Positions 50,258-58,628 of a DNA stretch of 64,000 nucleotides are shown here, piece after piece. A model generated the notes under the pieces. That model was not told the origin of the DNA. It saw nothing but the letters and a program-made list of their open reading frames with translations, and searched no databases. The stretch lies in the NCBI RefSeq assembly GCF_000373925.1, contig NZ_KB892757.1, positions 40,618-104,617 of the forward strand, read 5' to 3'. Position numbers and translations under genes: made by a program. Each line of letters begins with the position of its first letter. Position 1 is the first letter of the stretch. Origin of the DNA: Actinopolymorpha alba DSM 45243. Its GTDB lineage: Bacteria; Actinomycetota; Actinomycetes; Propionibacteriales; Actinopolymorphaceae.

Positions 50258-51138
50258 CCAAACCACCGGGCCGCGCGATCGTGGTCGAGGGCACCGTCAT
50301 AGGCGACGGTCCGCAGGGCGACGGTCCAGACCTCGCCCTGGCGAAGGTGAACGGGCGCCAGATGCGTGGGATTGAACATCGCCATGCCGTAGTCCCGGCA
50401 GAACCACGGCCCGGTCAGGTCGTCGGCCGCGGTGTTGGCCAGCGCCTTCAGGCAGACGCCATACCTCCCGACAGAGGGGACATCGGCTTCGTACGCCACG
50501 TAGTCACAGGACCGACCGTTGACGACGTCCTCCGCGCTTCCTGAGCGGCGTTCGCCCTTCTCCACCGCGATGACCTGGCCGCCGAGCACCGGAAGCAGCT
50601 GTGGTTGGACGCGTACGCCGATCACGCCGTGCTTGGTCCGGCTGAACTCCACGTCGGCGTAGCTGGCCCGCTTCGACGTGGTGAGGTCGACCACGGTGGC
50701 GTCCTGGACCGATCGGACGTCGATGACCCGCACCTCGTCGAACATCGGCTGGAGTTCCTCGTCGCACCACGTGGTTTCGTAGGTGAAACGGAATCCGTCG
50801 GCCAGTTGCTCGACCACCGGATCCTCGTATCTCAGCAGACCGATCCTGGAGAAGATGTAGTTGTCCGGTGCCCGCCAGTCTGGCTGGAACGCCCAGAACT
50901 GCGCCTCGCGGCCACCGGCGTTCACAAGTCCCTGGCCCACGAAAATGCTGCGGTGGAAGGGATGATCGAACGCCGACTCCTGGGTCACGCCGATCCCGTG
51001 CGGGGTGTTGACCGGAAAGACCCACGCGCGCTGGTGGTCGTTCCCGACCCCGGCCAGCAGCCGTCCCGTCGACCGCTCGACGACGAGCCGGGCCGTGCCA
51101 CCGGCGGCTCGGCGAAGCTCGTAGGGCTCACCATTCAC
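50254..51138 (-). CDS. DUF6807 (PmoA-like) family protein (second copy)
   Basis: A 294-residue protein of the same family as 5774-6628 but only distantly alike. The landmark HGIGVTQESAFDHPFHRSIFVGQGLVNAGGREAQFW is near residues 47-83. Beta-rich body, no signal peptide. GTG 51138 follows AAGGGAAG. It overlaps the Gfo/Idh/MocA gene by 11 bases and the AKR by 4, so three genes are translationally linked. Function unknown; a sugar epimerase or lactonase-like role on the dehydrogenase product is a reasonable test. Confidence 0.78.
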   Translation of the reverse strand: MNGEPYELRRAAGGTARLVVERSTGRLLAGVGNDHQRAWVFPVNTPHGIGVTQESAFDHPFHRSIFVGQGLVNAGGREAQFWAFQPDWRAPDNYIFSRIGLLRYEDPVVEQLADGFRFTYETTWCDEELQPMFDEVRVIDVRSVQDATVVDLTTSKRASYADVEFSRTKHGVIGVRVQPQLLPVLGGQVIAVEKGERRSGSAEDVVNGRSCDYVAYEADVPSVGRYGVCLKALANTAADDLTGPWFCRDYGMAMFNPTHLAPVHLRQGEVWTVALRTVAYDGALDHDRAARWFG

Positions 51139-52201
51139 GGCTTTCTTCCCTTCTGGAGAAGGCGGACGCGTAGCGCTGGTCCCCGGCGACGTCGATCCGC
51201 ATACCGGACTCGGCCGACCTCATCGCGCCGTCGATGAGACTCAGCACCCGAAGGTTGCGACGGCCACTGAACGGCGGCTCGGGTCCGCCAGTCAGGTAGG
51301 CGTACCACGCGTCAAGGTAGGGTTGCCATGGCCCCTGCACGGGCAGGTCCTCGTCGATCTGGATTGGCTCGAAGGCCCCCAACCGGTCCGCGAACTCGTA
51401 CGCCATCGTGTCGACCGACATGTGGAGCCCGCGACAGCGCAGCACACCCTTCGTGCCCTCGAACCGGACGTCGTACATCGGCGCCTGGGCGCAGAACCCA
51501 CCGTGATAAACGATGTGGACGCGGTTATCGACCTCGATGAGGGCGTTCACCATGCCTGCCCCGGCGTACGGCGACCAGGTGGGGTTGTATTCCTGGCACG
51601 ACACTGACGTCGGCATCGGCTCACCGAGCACCGAGAACAGCGAGTCGAAGTGGTGGCAGGAGGCTTCGTACAACGCAGGATGGATCATCCGGGCGAGGTT
51701 CGCGGGCTCGGGTCTGGGCTTGCTGTTCTGGAAGAACACCGCCTCGACGTCGCCGAGCCGACCCGACTCGACGAATCTGCGTACCGCCTGATAGTGGCGG
51801 TTGAATCGCAGTTGTTGGACGACGCTGAGGGTCACCCCGCGCTCCTCGGCGAGGTCCACCAGAGCGACCGCGTCCTTCCATTCGGCCGTCATCGGCTTGG
51901 CCACCAGCGCGTCCAGCCCGGCTTCGATGGCCGCCCTGGCCTGCGGATAGTGCAGCTCCGCTGGGGTGTTGACGAGTACGGCGTCAACCTGGGCCTGCGC
52001 GAGTGCTTCGTCCAGGTCGGTGAACGTCGCGATACCGGGAGCGAGGCGCTCGAGGTCGTCCAACGCGTTCTGGCGTACGTCGACCGCGGCAACGACCTCG
52101 AGCCAGGGCTTGGCCCGCAACTCCGGCAGCATGGACCGGGTGATTCCGCCCGCCCCGACGATCGCAAGGCGGACTTGACGCTGGGCGTTCATCGCGTTCA
52201 T
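51128..52201 (-). CDS. Gfo/Idh/MocA-family NAD(P)-dependent oxidoreductase
   Basis: A 357-residue sugar dehydrogenase-like enzyme. N-terminal Rossmann motif IVGAGGITRSM (14-24), the family EKP site appears as VAKPMT (Glu replaced by Ala, Lys kept), and the C-terminal domain has ASCHHFDSLFSVLGEP with the catalytic-type His. Members oxidise a sugar hydroxyl to a ketone, which can permit beta-elimination of glycosidic bonds. ATG 52201 overlaps the racemase-like stop (ATGA). Likely takes the imported sugar or a derived acid. Confidence 0.9.
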   Translation of the reverse strand: MNAMNAQRQVRLAIVGAGGITRSMLPELRAKPWLEVVAAVDVRQNALDDLERLAPGIATFTDLDEALAQAQVDAVLVNTPAELHYPQARAAIEAGLDALVAKPMTAEWKDAVALVDLAEERGVTLSVVQQLRFNRHYQAVRRFVESGRLGDVEAVFFQNSKPRPEPANLARMIHPALYEASCHHFDSLFSVLGEPMPTSVSCQEYNPTWSPYAGAGMVNALIEVDNRVHIVYHGGFCAQAPMYDVRFEGTKGVLRCRGLHMSVDTMAYEFADRLGAFEPIQIDEDLPVQGPWQPYLDAWYAYLTGGPEPPFSGRRNLRVLSLIDGAMRSAESGMRIDVAGDQRYASAFSRREESREW

Positions 52202-52944
52202 TGCTTCGGCTCCCTTCCGGACTTACGGGAGACCCGTCCTTCGGCCGCGAGCAACCGGCCGAAGCCTCTGACTGGTTCGCCGACACCGACAGCCCGCAGG
52301 GCGTTCCAGAGGGCCGCCTGGTTACTGCTGACCACCTCCAGGCCGGTGTCCCATTCGAGTGCCTCGAGAACCTCGAAGGTCCTGGTGTTGCCGCACGACA
52401 GCAGCAGGGTGTCGGCGTCCGGTGCCTCCGCCGCGACCTCGCGACCGAGCCGGTAGAAGACGTGGGGTTCCTCGGCACCGAACTCCGCGCTGCGCGTCTT
52501 CGCAAGACCTCGGGCCGCCACGACCTCGAAACCCTCGCCGCGAAGATACCCAGCGAGTTCGGCGTTCTGGGCTTGCGTGTAAGGGCTGGCGAGCGCCACC
52601 CGACGGGCGCCGACGGCACGAAGCCCCGCCACCATCGAGCCCAGCACCGTGAGGCCCGGAACTCCGGTGGCGGCCTCGATCCGATGCCGGATCTCCTCCT
52701 CGCGACCCAGGGCGGCCAGCGTGCTGCACTGCACGATTACCTCGGCTCCGGCCGAGGCGACCTCGGCGGCGGCGCGCTCGAGTTCGGTCAGCATCCGGTC
52801 GTGGCTGCTCCGGTCGTTGGTGACCATCGAATACCGGCTGCCGACGAACGCGACTCCCGCTGGCGCGGCTTGTCGCCACTCCTCCTGGCCGACGGTCGCC
52901 GGCGAAGGGTTGACGTGGCCGATGCGTGCTCTCCAGCCGTACAT
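52198..52944 (-). CDS. Aspartate/glutamate racemase superfamily protein (maleate isomerase-like)
   Basis: A 248-residue protein of the Asp/Glu/hydantoin racemase and maleate isomerase superfamily. The two active cysteines are Cys73 (VIVQCSTLAALG) and Cys184 (LLLSCGNTRTFE). N-terminus YGWRARIGHVNPSP and KTRSAEFG match the arylmalonate decarboxylase/maleate isomerase branch. It may racemise, isomerise or decarboxylate a dicarboxylic acid. ATG 52944 overlaps the FAH-family stop. Substrate unknown. Confidence 0.82.
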   Translation of the reverse strand: MYGWRARIGHVNPSPATVGQEEWRQAAPAGVAFVGSRYSMVTNDRSSHDRMLTELERAAAEVASAGAEVIVQCSTLAALGREEEIRHRIEAATGVPGLTVLGSMVAGLRAVGARRVALASPYTQAQNAELAGYLRGEGFEVVAARGLAKTRSAEFGAEEPHVFYRLGREVAAEAPDADTLLLSCGNTRTFEVLEALEWDTGLEVVSSNQAALWNALRAVGVGEPVRGFGRLLAAEGRVSRKSGREPKQ

Positions 52945-53837
52945 CACGACTCCTTCTCGACGACCTGATTACGCAGGACCCCGACACCGCTGATCCGTGC
53001 CTCCACCACGTCACCGGGCTGGAGGAACTCCGGCGGTGTGCGGGTGTAACCCACGCCGTCAGGTGTGCCCGTCGCGATGACGTCGCCCGGCTCGAGCGTC
53101 ATGCCGAGCGAGAGGTGGGCGATGATGTCGTGGACGGGAAAGATCATCTGGCTGGTCTCGCCGTCCTGCTTGACCACGTCGTTGACGGCGAGGCTGAGCC
53201 GGAGTGACTGGTCGGGGGCGATCTCGTCGGCGGTGACGATCCACGGGCCCATCGGGCAGGTGCCGTCGATGCTCTTGCCGCGAAAGAACTGCCCGCCGTG
53301 CCGTCGCTGCAGGTCGCGTACCGAAACGTCGTTGATGATGGTGTAGCCGAAGATGTGGGATCGCGCCTGCTCGGCAGGGATGTCGCGGCCACCCTGACCG
53401 ATGACGACGCCCAGCTCGACCTCCCAGTCCCAGTCGACGGAGACCCGGCTGTCACGTGGAATCGGCGCACCGGGGCCGATGACGGTGGTCGGTGCCTTGC
53501 TGAAGAACACCGGCCAGTCGGGGCGCTTGGCTTCCTCGCCCCGATAGCCCGCACCTTCTTGGACGTGGCGGAAGTAGTTGAGGCCGACGGCGAAGACGTT
53601 CTTGCGCGGTCGCGGAATGGGCGCGAGCAGCGTGGCCTCGCCGAGGGGAAGGCAGGGGAGGGAACCACCGTCCACCGCGAGGATTTCCCGCAGCCGGTCG
53701 AGAAGCGGGGTGCCGCCTTCGATCAACTCGACCATATCGGCCGGGATCTCCGGGTGCCGGCTGACAATCCTGACGTCGTCCCGCTCGACCACTCCGATGT
53801 GTCGCTCGCCGCCGATGGCAACAGTAGCCAGTCGCAT
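52944..53837 (-). CDS. Fumarylacetoacetate hydrolase family protein
   Basis: A 297-residue FAH-family enzyme with metal-site phrases VGLNYFRHVQE, DWDWEVELGVVIG (the E-x-E metal ligands) and the lid/substrate region FRGKSIDGTCPMGPWIVTADEI, plus ATGTPDGVGYTRTPPEFLQPGDVVE. Bacterial members hydrolyse, decarboxylate or hydrate beta-keto or acylpyruvate acids; several dehydrate 2,4-diketo or deoxy sugar acids (for example 2,4-diketo-3-deoxy-fuconate/rhamnonate hydrolases). ATG 53837 has GGAG 8 bases upstream. Suggests a deoxy-keto-acid intermediate in this pathway. Confidence 0.9.
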   Translation of the reverse strand: MRLATVAIGGERHIGVVERDDVRIVSRHPEIPADMVELIEGGTPLLDRLREILAVDGGSLPCLPLGEATLLAPIPRPRKNVFAVGLNYFRHVQEGAGYRGEEAKRPDWPVFFSKAPTTVIGPGAPIPRDSRVSVDWDWEVELGVVIGQGGRDIPAEQARSHIFGYTIINDVSVRDLQRRHGGQFFRGKSIDGTCPMGPWIVTADEIAPDQSLRLSLAVNDVVKQDGETSQMIFPVHDIIAHLSLGMTLEPGDVIATGTPDGVGYTRTPPEFLQPGDVVEARISGVGVLRNQVVEKES

Positions 53838-53842
53838 GCTCG

Positions 53843-54874
53843 TCACTCCGTCCCGGAGAGTTGGTTCTCGGACAGGGGAACCCGCTCCTCGAAGGTCTGG
53901 AGAATCGAGAACGGAAGGTCGTAGGTGTAGAAGCTCCGGATATAGAGATTGGATATTCCGGAGGCCTCCAGCGCCCGAATTCGCGCGCGAATCTCCTCGC
54001 CGGTGCCGATGATGGTGAACGTCTCGCAGTACTCCTCGAGCACGTCGTCAGGAACCCACTCCGTCTTCTCGATCGCCTCGTCCCAGTCCTCGGCGTGCAG
54101 GAGGTCGGGGTAGACGCTGTGGATGGTGAAGCCGTCGGGGATCGTGACACCGAAGTCGCGTTCGGTCCCCTGATAGCGCAGGGCATAGAGAGCGGCGTAC
54201 GGCTGTGCCTGTTTCTTGGCCCACGCGGGGTCGTCGGTGACCTGGACATAGACGCCGCAGGCGACGTCGACGTCATCGAGAGTGCGCCCGGCTCGTTTGG
54301 CTCCGATTTCGATGTTTCCGAGTCCGAATTCGAGGGCCTCGGGAGAGATACCGGTGACCATGATCGCGCCGTCGGCGATTTCACCGGCCAGCTGCAACAT
54401 CCGCTTGCGGGACGCGCCAATGTAAACCGGAATGGGTCGCGACGACGCGGCGCGCATCCGGAATCGCCGACCGTCCTGCTCGATCCATTGCTCTGCCCAC
54501 AGGGCCCGCATGAGTTCGATCGCCGCGCGAATCTGGGCGAGCGTGGCGGTCCGGTGGCCCAAGGTGGTGACGGCGCTCTCGCCGCTGCCGATGCCGACGA
54601 TGAGGCGGTCGTCGCTGAGTTCGGCCAACGTGTGTGCGGCCGAGGCGCTGACCGTTGGAAATCTGCTCAGGGGATTCGTGACGTTCGGGCCGAGGAAGAC
54701 CCGGGAGGTACGCGCCGCGATGACTGCCAACGTCGCCCAGACGTCGCGGTGGAGGAGCTGGCTGTCCGGCACCCAGATGCCGTCGAAGCCCGCGCGTTCC
54801 GCCCGTTCGCAGAAGTCCGCGACCTCCGAGGCCGGAGCGCAGGCGGGTACCCGAAGTCCACAACGCATGCCCAT
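53843..54874 (-). CDS. LLM-class (luciferase-like) flavin/F420-dependent oxidoreductase
   Basis: A 343-residue TIM-barrel luciferase-like monooxygenase/F420 reductase. Family phrases: FDGIWVPDSQLLHRDVWATL, VFLGPNVTNPLSRFP, DRLIVGIGSGESAVTTLG and PIPVYIGASRKRMLQLAGEIADG. Members without a flavin reductase partner in Actinomycetota commonly use F420 (for example methylene-tetrahydromethanopterin reductase-like and F420-dependent sugar-phosphate dehydrogenase proteins). It is the first gene after the regulator and palindrome. Presence in a carbohydrate unit is unusual and hints at an F420-linked redox step or oxidative ring opening. Confidence 0.85.
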   Translation of the reverse strand: MGMRCGLRVPACAPASEVADFCERAERAGFDGIWVPDSQLLHRDVWATLAVIAARTSRVFLGPNVTNPLSRFPTVSASAAHTLAELSDDRLIVGIGSGESAVTTLGHRTATLAQIRAAIELMRALWAEQWIEQDGRRFRMRAASSRPIPVYIGASRKRMLQLAGEIADGAIMVTGISPEALEFGLGNIEIGAKRAGRTLDDVDVACGVYVQVTDDPAWAKKQAQPYAALYALRYQGTERDFGVTIPDGFTIHSVYPDLLHAEDWDEAIEKTEWVPDDVLEEYCETFTIIGTGEEIRARIRALEASGISNLYIRSFYTYDLPFSILQTFEERVPLSENQLSGTE

Positions 54875-54902
54875 GTCACCTTCGATGGAGAGGAGGGGCT
54901 CC

Positions 54903-54924
54903 GAGCCTGTTCGAGAACAGGCTC
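54903..54924. promoter_or_regulatory. 22-base palindromic operator ahead of the LLM-led operon
   Basis: GAGCCTGTTC-GA-GAACAGGCTC is a perfect inverted repeat 28 bases before the LLM gene start, in the 137-base gap after the RpiR gene. On the minus strand it would lie at or just downstream of the promoter, so a repressor is likely; the neighbouring RpiR protein is the first candidate. Confidence 0.6.
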
Positions 54925-55011
54925 TTACCTCGTTCTGGCAGGCAACGGTAGGGCCCGCGTTACGGCGGTGTCAACGGTTGTTCTGCTATCAACCGGGGTG
55001 CAACAGATCGT

Positions 55012-55956
55012 TTATTCTTCGGCGGCGGCCAGCTGCGCGATGAGCCCCTCACTGAGGTACTCGTCATGCAGGGCCTGCTCGATCTCCTTGGTCCGCGCGG
55101 GGTTGCGGCTCGCGATGGCGGCGGCCAGACACTCGACGGCCGCCAGCGAGGCGACCAGGGAGAACGCCATGGTCGCGCCCTGGGCGGGAGCGAAGATCGA
55201 GTAGTCCGCCAGCTTCGCCTGCGGGCTGGAAGCCGAGCCGGAGATCGCGACCGTCACCGCACCGCGTTCCTTGGCCGCCTGAAGGCTTGCCACCACGCCC
55301 CGGAACGTCAACCACCCGCCGATCGCGAGGACGACGTCCTCCTTGCCGAGGTCGTGGAACGCGATCACCCGGTCGACCGACGCGGTGGAAACCGCTTCAC
55401 CAGAAAGGCCGACATGGCGGAGCAGGCGTACGAAGAAGGTGGCTGGAATGGAGGCCGCACCCTCGCTGCACACCAGGATCCGGCGGGCCCTGATGAGAAC
55501 GTCGGCGATCGCGTCGAGGTCGGTGTCGGCGAGATTCTCGTAGGCGACCTTGAGATTGGCCAGGTGTTGGACGCGGGTCGCCTCGACTGCCTGGTTGGGC
55601 GTATCCCAGGCCTCTTCGGGATCGCGGGGAGCCTGGAGGCCGGCATGGTGCAGATAGGCGCGGCGTACCGCCGCCTGCAACGCCTGGTAGCCACTGAAGT
55701 CCAGCGTCTTGGCGAATCGCACGATGGTGGCGACGTTGACCTGAGCGAGCTTGGCGACCTCGCGGATCGATCCGAACGCGACCATCTCCGGGTTGGCAAG
55801 AATCGCCTCCGCAAGCTGTTGTTGCTTGCGGGGCAGCTCCGACAGGCGCGCCCAGATGTCACTGAAGGGAGCGGTTTCCAGGAGTCCGCTGTTGGAGAAG
55901 GTCTTCCTCTTCGCGTCTCCCGCGGCTCCGGTGGTGCGCCGTCGTCGTTCGGCCAT
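55012..55956 (-). CDS. RpiR/MurR-family transcriptional regulator
   Basis: A 314-residue regulator. An N-terminal HTH_6 domain (about 35-105: LSELPRKQQQLAEAILANPEMVAFGSIREVAKLAQVNVATIVRFAKTLDFSGYQAL) is joined to a SIS sugar-phosphate-binding domain (about 145-290: RRILVCSEGAASIPATFFVRLLRHVG, KEDVVLAIGGWLTFRGVVASLQAAKERGAVTVAISG). RpiR proteins sense phosphorylated sugars or sugar acids. ATG 55956 has GGAG 6 bases upstream; an in-frame start at 56076 would overlap the isomerase gene. It lies in the same transcription direction between the isomerase and the main operon. Confidence 0.9.
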   Translation of the reverse strand: MAERRRRTTGAAGDAKRKTFSNSGLLETAPFSDIWARLSELPRKQQQLAEAILANPEMVAFGSIREVAKLAQVNVATIVRFAKTLDFSGYQALQAAVRRAYLHHAGLQAPRDPEEAWDTPNQAVEATRVQHLANLKVAYENLADTDLDAIADVLIRARRILVCSEGAASIPATFFVRLLRHVGLSGEAVSTASVDRVIAFHDLGKEDVVLAIGGWLTFRGVVASLQAAKERGAVTVAISGSASSPQAKLADYSIFAPAQGATMAFSLVASLAAVECLAAAIASRNPARTKEIEQALHDEYLSEGLIAQLAAAEE

Positions 55957-55969
55957 CGAGTTCTCCGTC

Positions 55970-56794
55970 TCAGCTGTCGGCCCGCGCTGCCTGGATGGCA
56001 GCCGCGGCGTCGGCGGCTGCCTGCGCGACATTCTGGCCTGGCAACAGCGGTTGGTGCACGGTGAACCAGCCGTCATAACCCGACGTGCGGAGCGTGCTCA
56101 GAACATCGACGAGACTGATGCCGTCCGGATCGTCGATCGGCGCGTACCGGAAACGTACGTCCGGATTCGTCGGCACCCCCAGAGGGCCGTCGGGCGTGAG
56201 GACAGCGTTGGAGTAGTACGCGTTCACCAGGAACGGCGCGAGCCGCTCGATGGCGGGTTTCCATTCCTGGCCGCACAACAGCAGGTTGGCTGGCTCGTAG
56301 GTGATCCCGAACGCCTCCGGCCGGTCGATCTCGGCGAGGGTGTCGAGCGCCGCCTCGACGGTCTCGAAGAGCGTGCCCCAGTGAAGCTGGTGGGCGAGCA
56401 CCAGGCCGCGGCGGGCGGCCCGCTCCGCGGCACGGCGGGCGTACGGGATGTCGGCGGGGGAGCGGAGCGCCACCCGGATCAGCCGGGCTCCCAGTGTCTC
56501 GGCGAGGTTGAGGTACGGGTCGATGTCGCGGAGCATCGCGCTGGCCCGCTCGTCGTTGGCGGCGAGGTGGATGTCTCCGGTGATCATGGAGACCTCGAGT
56601 TGGCTGCTGACCACGGCCTCGCGGACGGCACGGACCTGCTCGGGTGGGGAGTCGACCGAGACGACGGAGGCGCGGAGGCAGACGCCGGCGTACCCCTGCT
56701 CGCGGGCGATCGCGGCCAGAGCGGGGAACGAGGTCACGATTTCGGTCTTGTCCCGCGGAGATTCCGCGATCCGGACCGACAGCGAGTACCGCAT
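55970..56794 (-). CDS. Sugar phosphate isomerase/epimerase-like TIM-barrel protein
   Basis: A 274-residue xylose-isomerase-like TIM barrel (AP_endonuc_2 fold). Metal-site acids are suggested by LEVSMITGDIHLA, LVLAHQLHWGTLFETVEAALD, GITYEPANLLLCGQEW and GWFTVHQPLLPGQN. Members include inosose dehydratase, D-psicose epimerase and 3-oxo-isoapionate decarboxylase-type enzymes. First gene of the unit, 13 bases before the RpiR gene. Likely isomerises or decarboxylates a keto sugar acid. Confidence 0.82.
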   Translation of the reverse strand: MRYSLSVRIAESPRDKTEIVTSFPALAAIAREQGYAGVCLRASVVSVDSPPEQVRAVREAVVSSQLEVSMITGDIHLAANDERASAMLRDIDPYLNLAETLGARLIRVALRSPADIPYARRAAERAARRGLVLAHQLHWGTLFETVEAALDTLAEIDRPEAFGITYEPANLLLCGQEWKPAIERLAPFLVNAYYSNAVLTPDGPLGVPTNPDVRFRYAPIDDPDGISLVDVLSTLRTSGYDGWFTVHQPLLPGQNVAQAAADAAAAIQAARADS

Positions 56795-56871
56795 GCAGCC
56801 ACTCCTGACCCTTGGAATCAGATGTTGCGTTTAGGTCGAGGAGCACACTATCGTTTCACTCCAGGTTTGCG

Positions 56872-57849
56872 CTAGGCAGGCCTTGACAGAGACAGGGCGA
56901 AGTCGCCGGGCGGATCCGTCCACCAGGCTTCGAGGGTGAGGCCGGCGGCGGCGAGTTCCTTCTCCACGCCGTCGGGCCGGAACTTCGCCGAGATCTCCGT
57001 CCGCATTTCCTCGCCCGCGGCGAAGTCGACGACGAGATCGAGCCCGTTGATCCGTGCGGACTGGTCCGTGGCCGATCGCAACCGCATCTCGATCCACTCC
57101 TGGTGAGGATCCCAGATCGCCACGTGCTCGAACGCCTCCGGCATGAAGTCGCCGTCGAGCGACTGGTTGATCACCCGGAGCACGTTGCGGTTGAAGTCCG
57201 CGGTGACCCGCGCGCTGTCGTCGTACGCCAGGACCAGCCGGTGCGGATCCTTCACGAGATCGGTGCCGAGCAGCAACCGATCGCCGTCGTGGAGGTTGGC
57301 CCGCAGCGCGGCGAGGAAGCGGGCCCGGGGTTCGGGCGGGAAGTTGCCGATCGTCCCGCCGAGGAACGCCACGAGACGGCTGCCTTCGGTGGGCAGGAGG
57401 TGAAGATGGCGTTCGAAGTCCGCGACCACCCCGTGCATGCGGACGCCGGGATAGTCGCGCAGAAGTGCCTCGAGCGCCCCGCGCAGCGCGCTCTCGCTCA
57501 CGTCCACCGGCACGTAGCCATGGAGTCGCCCGGTGGCGCGCATCCCGTCCAGGAGCAGGCGGGTCTTGGTCGACGATCCCGACCCCAGCTCCAGCAGCGT
57601 GTCGGCGCCCGCGCGCCTGGCGATGTCGTCCGCGTACGCCGTCAGGATCGCGTGCTCCGCCCGGGTCGGGTAATACTCGGGCAGCCGGGTGATCCGCTCG
57701 AAGAGCTCACTACCCCGGGCATCGTAGAAGTACTTCGGTGGCAGGGCTTTCGGCATCTGCGACAACCCGTGGCGTACATCGCTGGCAAGGCTTGCCATCA
57801 GGTCGGCGTCGGTCAGGTAACGGCTCAGTCGGGGAACGGTGCTGCGCAT
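56872..57849 (-). CDS. egtD: L-histidine N(alpha)-methyltransferase
   Basis: A 325-residue SAM-dependent enzyme that converts histidine to hercynine, the first step of ergothioneine synthesis. Family phrases: PKALPPKYFYDARGSELFERITRLPEYYPTRAE, SAM site LLELGSGSSTKTRLLLD (about 84-100), VPVDVSESAL, LGGTIGNFPP, GTDLVKDP and YDDSARVTADFNRNVL. Last gene of an egtABCD run. GAGGAGG precedes the ATG at 57849. Confidence 0.96.
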   Translation of the reverse strand: MRSTVPRLSRYLTDADLMASLASDVRHGLSQMPKALPPKYFYDARGSELFERITRLPEYYPTRAEHAILTAYADDIARRAGADTLLELGSGSSTKTRLLLDGMRATGRLHGYVPVDVSESALRGALEALLRDYPGVRMHGVVADFERHLHLLPTEGSRLVAFLGGTIGNFPPEPRARFLAALRANLHDGDRLLLGTDLVKDPHRLVLAYDDSARVTADFNRNVLRVINQSLDGDFMPEAFEHVAIWDPHQEWIEMRLRSATDQSARINGLDLVVDFAAGEEMRTEISAKFRPDGVEKELAAAGLTLEAWWTDPPGDFALSLSRPA

Positions 57850-57899
57850 GGTTCCGCGTACCTCCTCGTCAACCCTGGCTTGCGCCAGGTTCGGACGTC

Positions 57900-58628
57900 C
57901 TAGAGCGGTCTGATGTCAAGTCCTCCGTCATCGGCCTCCACCAACGAATCCGGTGGCACCTCACGCCAACCGGCATCGTCGTCGTAGGGTTCGGACGCGA
58001 TCACCACGAAGCTGTCGTCCTGCCGTACGAACAACGTGTCGCCGTACGCCGTTGCCGCGAGGCGTTCCCCATCAGTGGCGAGCAGGTTGAGCCGGCCCCC
58101 GCCGACCGCGTCGATCTCGCGAGCGGTCTGGGCAAGGCCGTCGCCGAGTTCGCCACCGGCCTCCCACTGGGCCACCGCGAGGCCGAACAGTATCGCCGAG
58201 TCGACCGGCGCCAGGGCGTCCGGAACCCACGCGACCTTGTCCCGCAGGGTTTTGCGGGCCAGCGGAAGGTCGTGAAGAACGCCGTTGTGGCTGAAGAGCC
58301 AGCGCCCGTGGGTGAACGGCGCGGTGCCTGACTCCTCGCACGGAAAGCCGGGCGTCGCCGAGCGCACCGCCGCGAGGACGCAGGTCGACTCGATCGTCGG
58401 CGCGAGGCTGGCGAACGACTGGTCGCTCCAGATCGGCTGGGCCCGGCGATAACGCACGGGTTCTGGCCGGCCGGCGACGTACCACCCGGTGCCGAACCCA
58501 TCGACGTTGACCATCCCGAAACGTTGCCGGCGTGGCGCGTACGCCTGGGTGGCAAGGGAGTACGGCGGATCGAGGGCCAGCTCCTGGAGCGAGACGGGCT
58601 GACCGAGGTAGGCAAGGTGCCGGCACAT
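57900..58628 (-). CDS. egtC: Gamma-glutamyl-hercynylcysteine sulfoxide hydrolase
   Basis: A 242-residue class II glutamine amidotransferase-fold enzyme that removes glutamate from the gamma-glutamyl-hercynylcysteine sulfoxide made by EgtB. The mature N-terminus would be Cys2 (MCRHLAYLG), the catalytic nucleophile, which fixes the start at 58628. Others: FGTGWYVAG, SATPGFPCEESGTAPFTHGRWLFSHNG. The start overlaps the egtB stop (ATGA). Acts in the cytoplasm. Confidence 0.95.
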   Translation of the reverse strand: MCRHLAYLGQPVSLQELALDPPYSLATQAYAPRRQRFGMVNVDGFGTGWYVAGRPEPVRYRRAQPIWSDQSFASLAPTIESTCVLAAVRSATPGFPCEESGTAPFTHGRWLFSHNGVLHDLPLARKTLRDKVAWVPDALAPVDSAILFGLAVAQWEAGGELGDGLAQTAREIDAVGGGRLNLLATDGERLAATAYGDTLFVRQDDSFVVIASEPYDDDAGWREVPPDSLVEADDGGLDIRPL

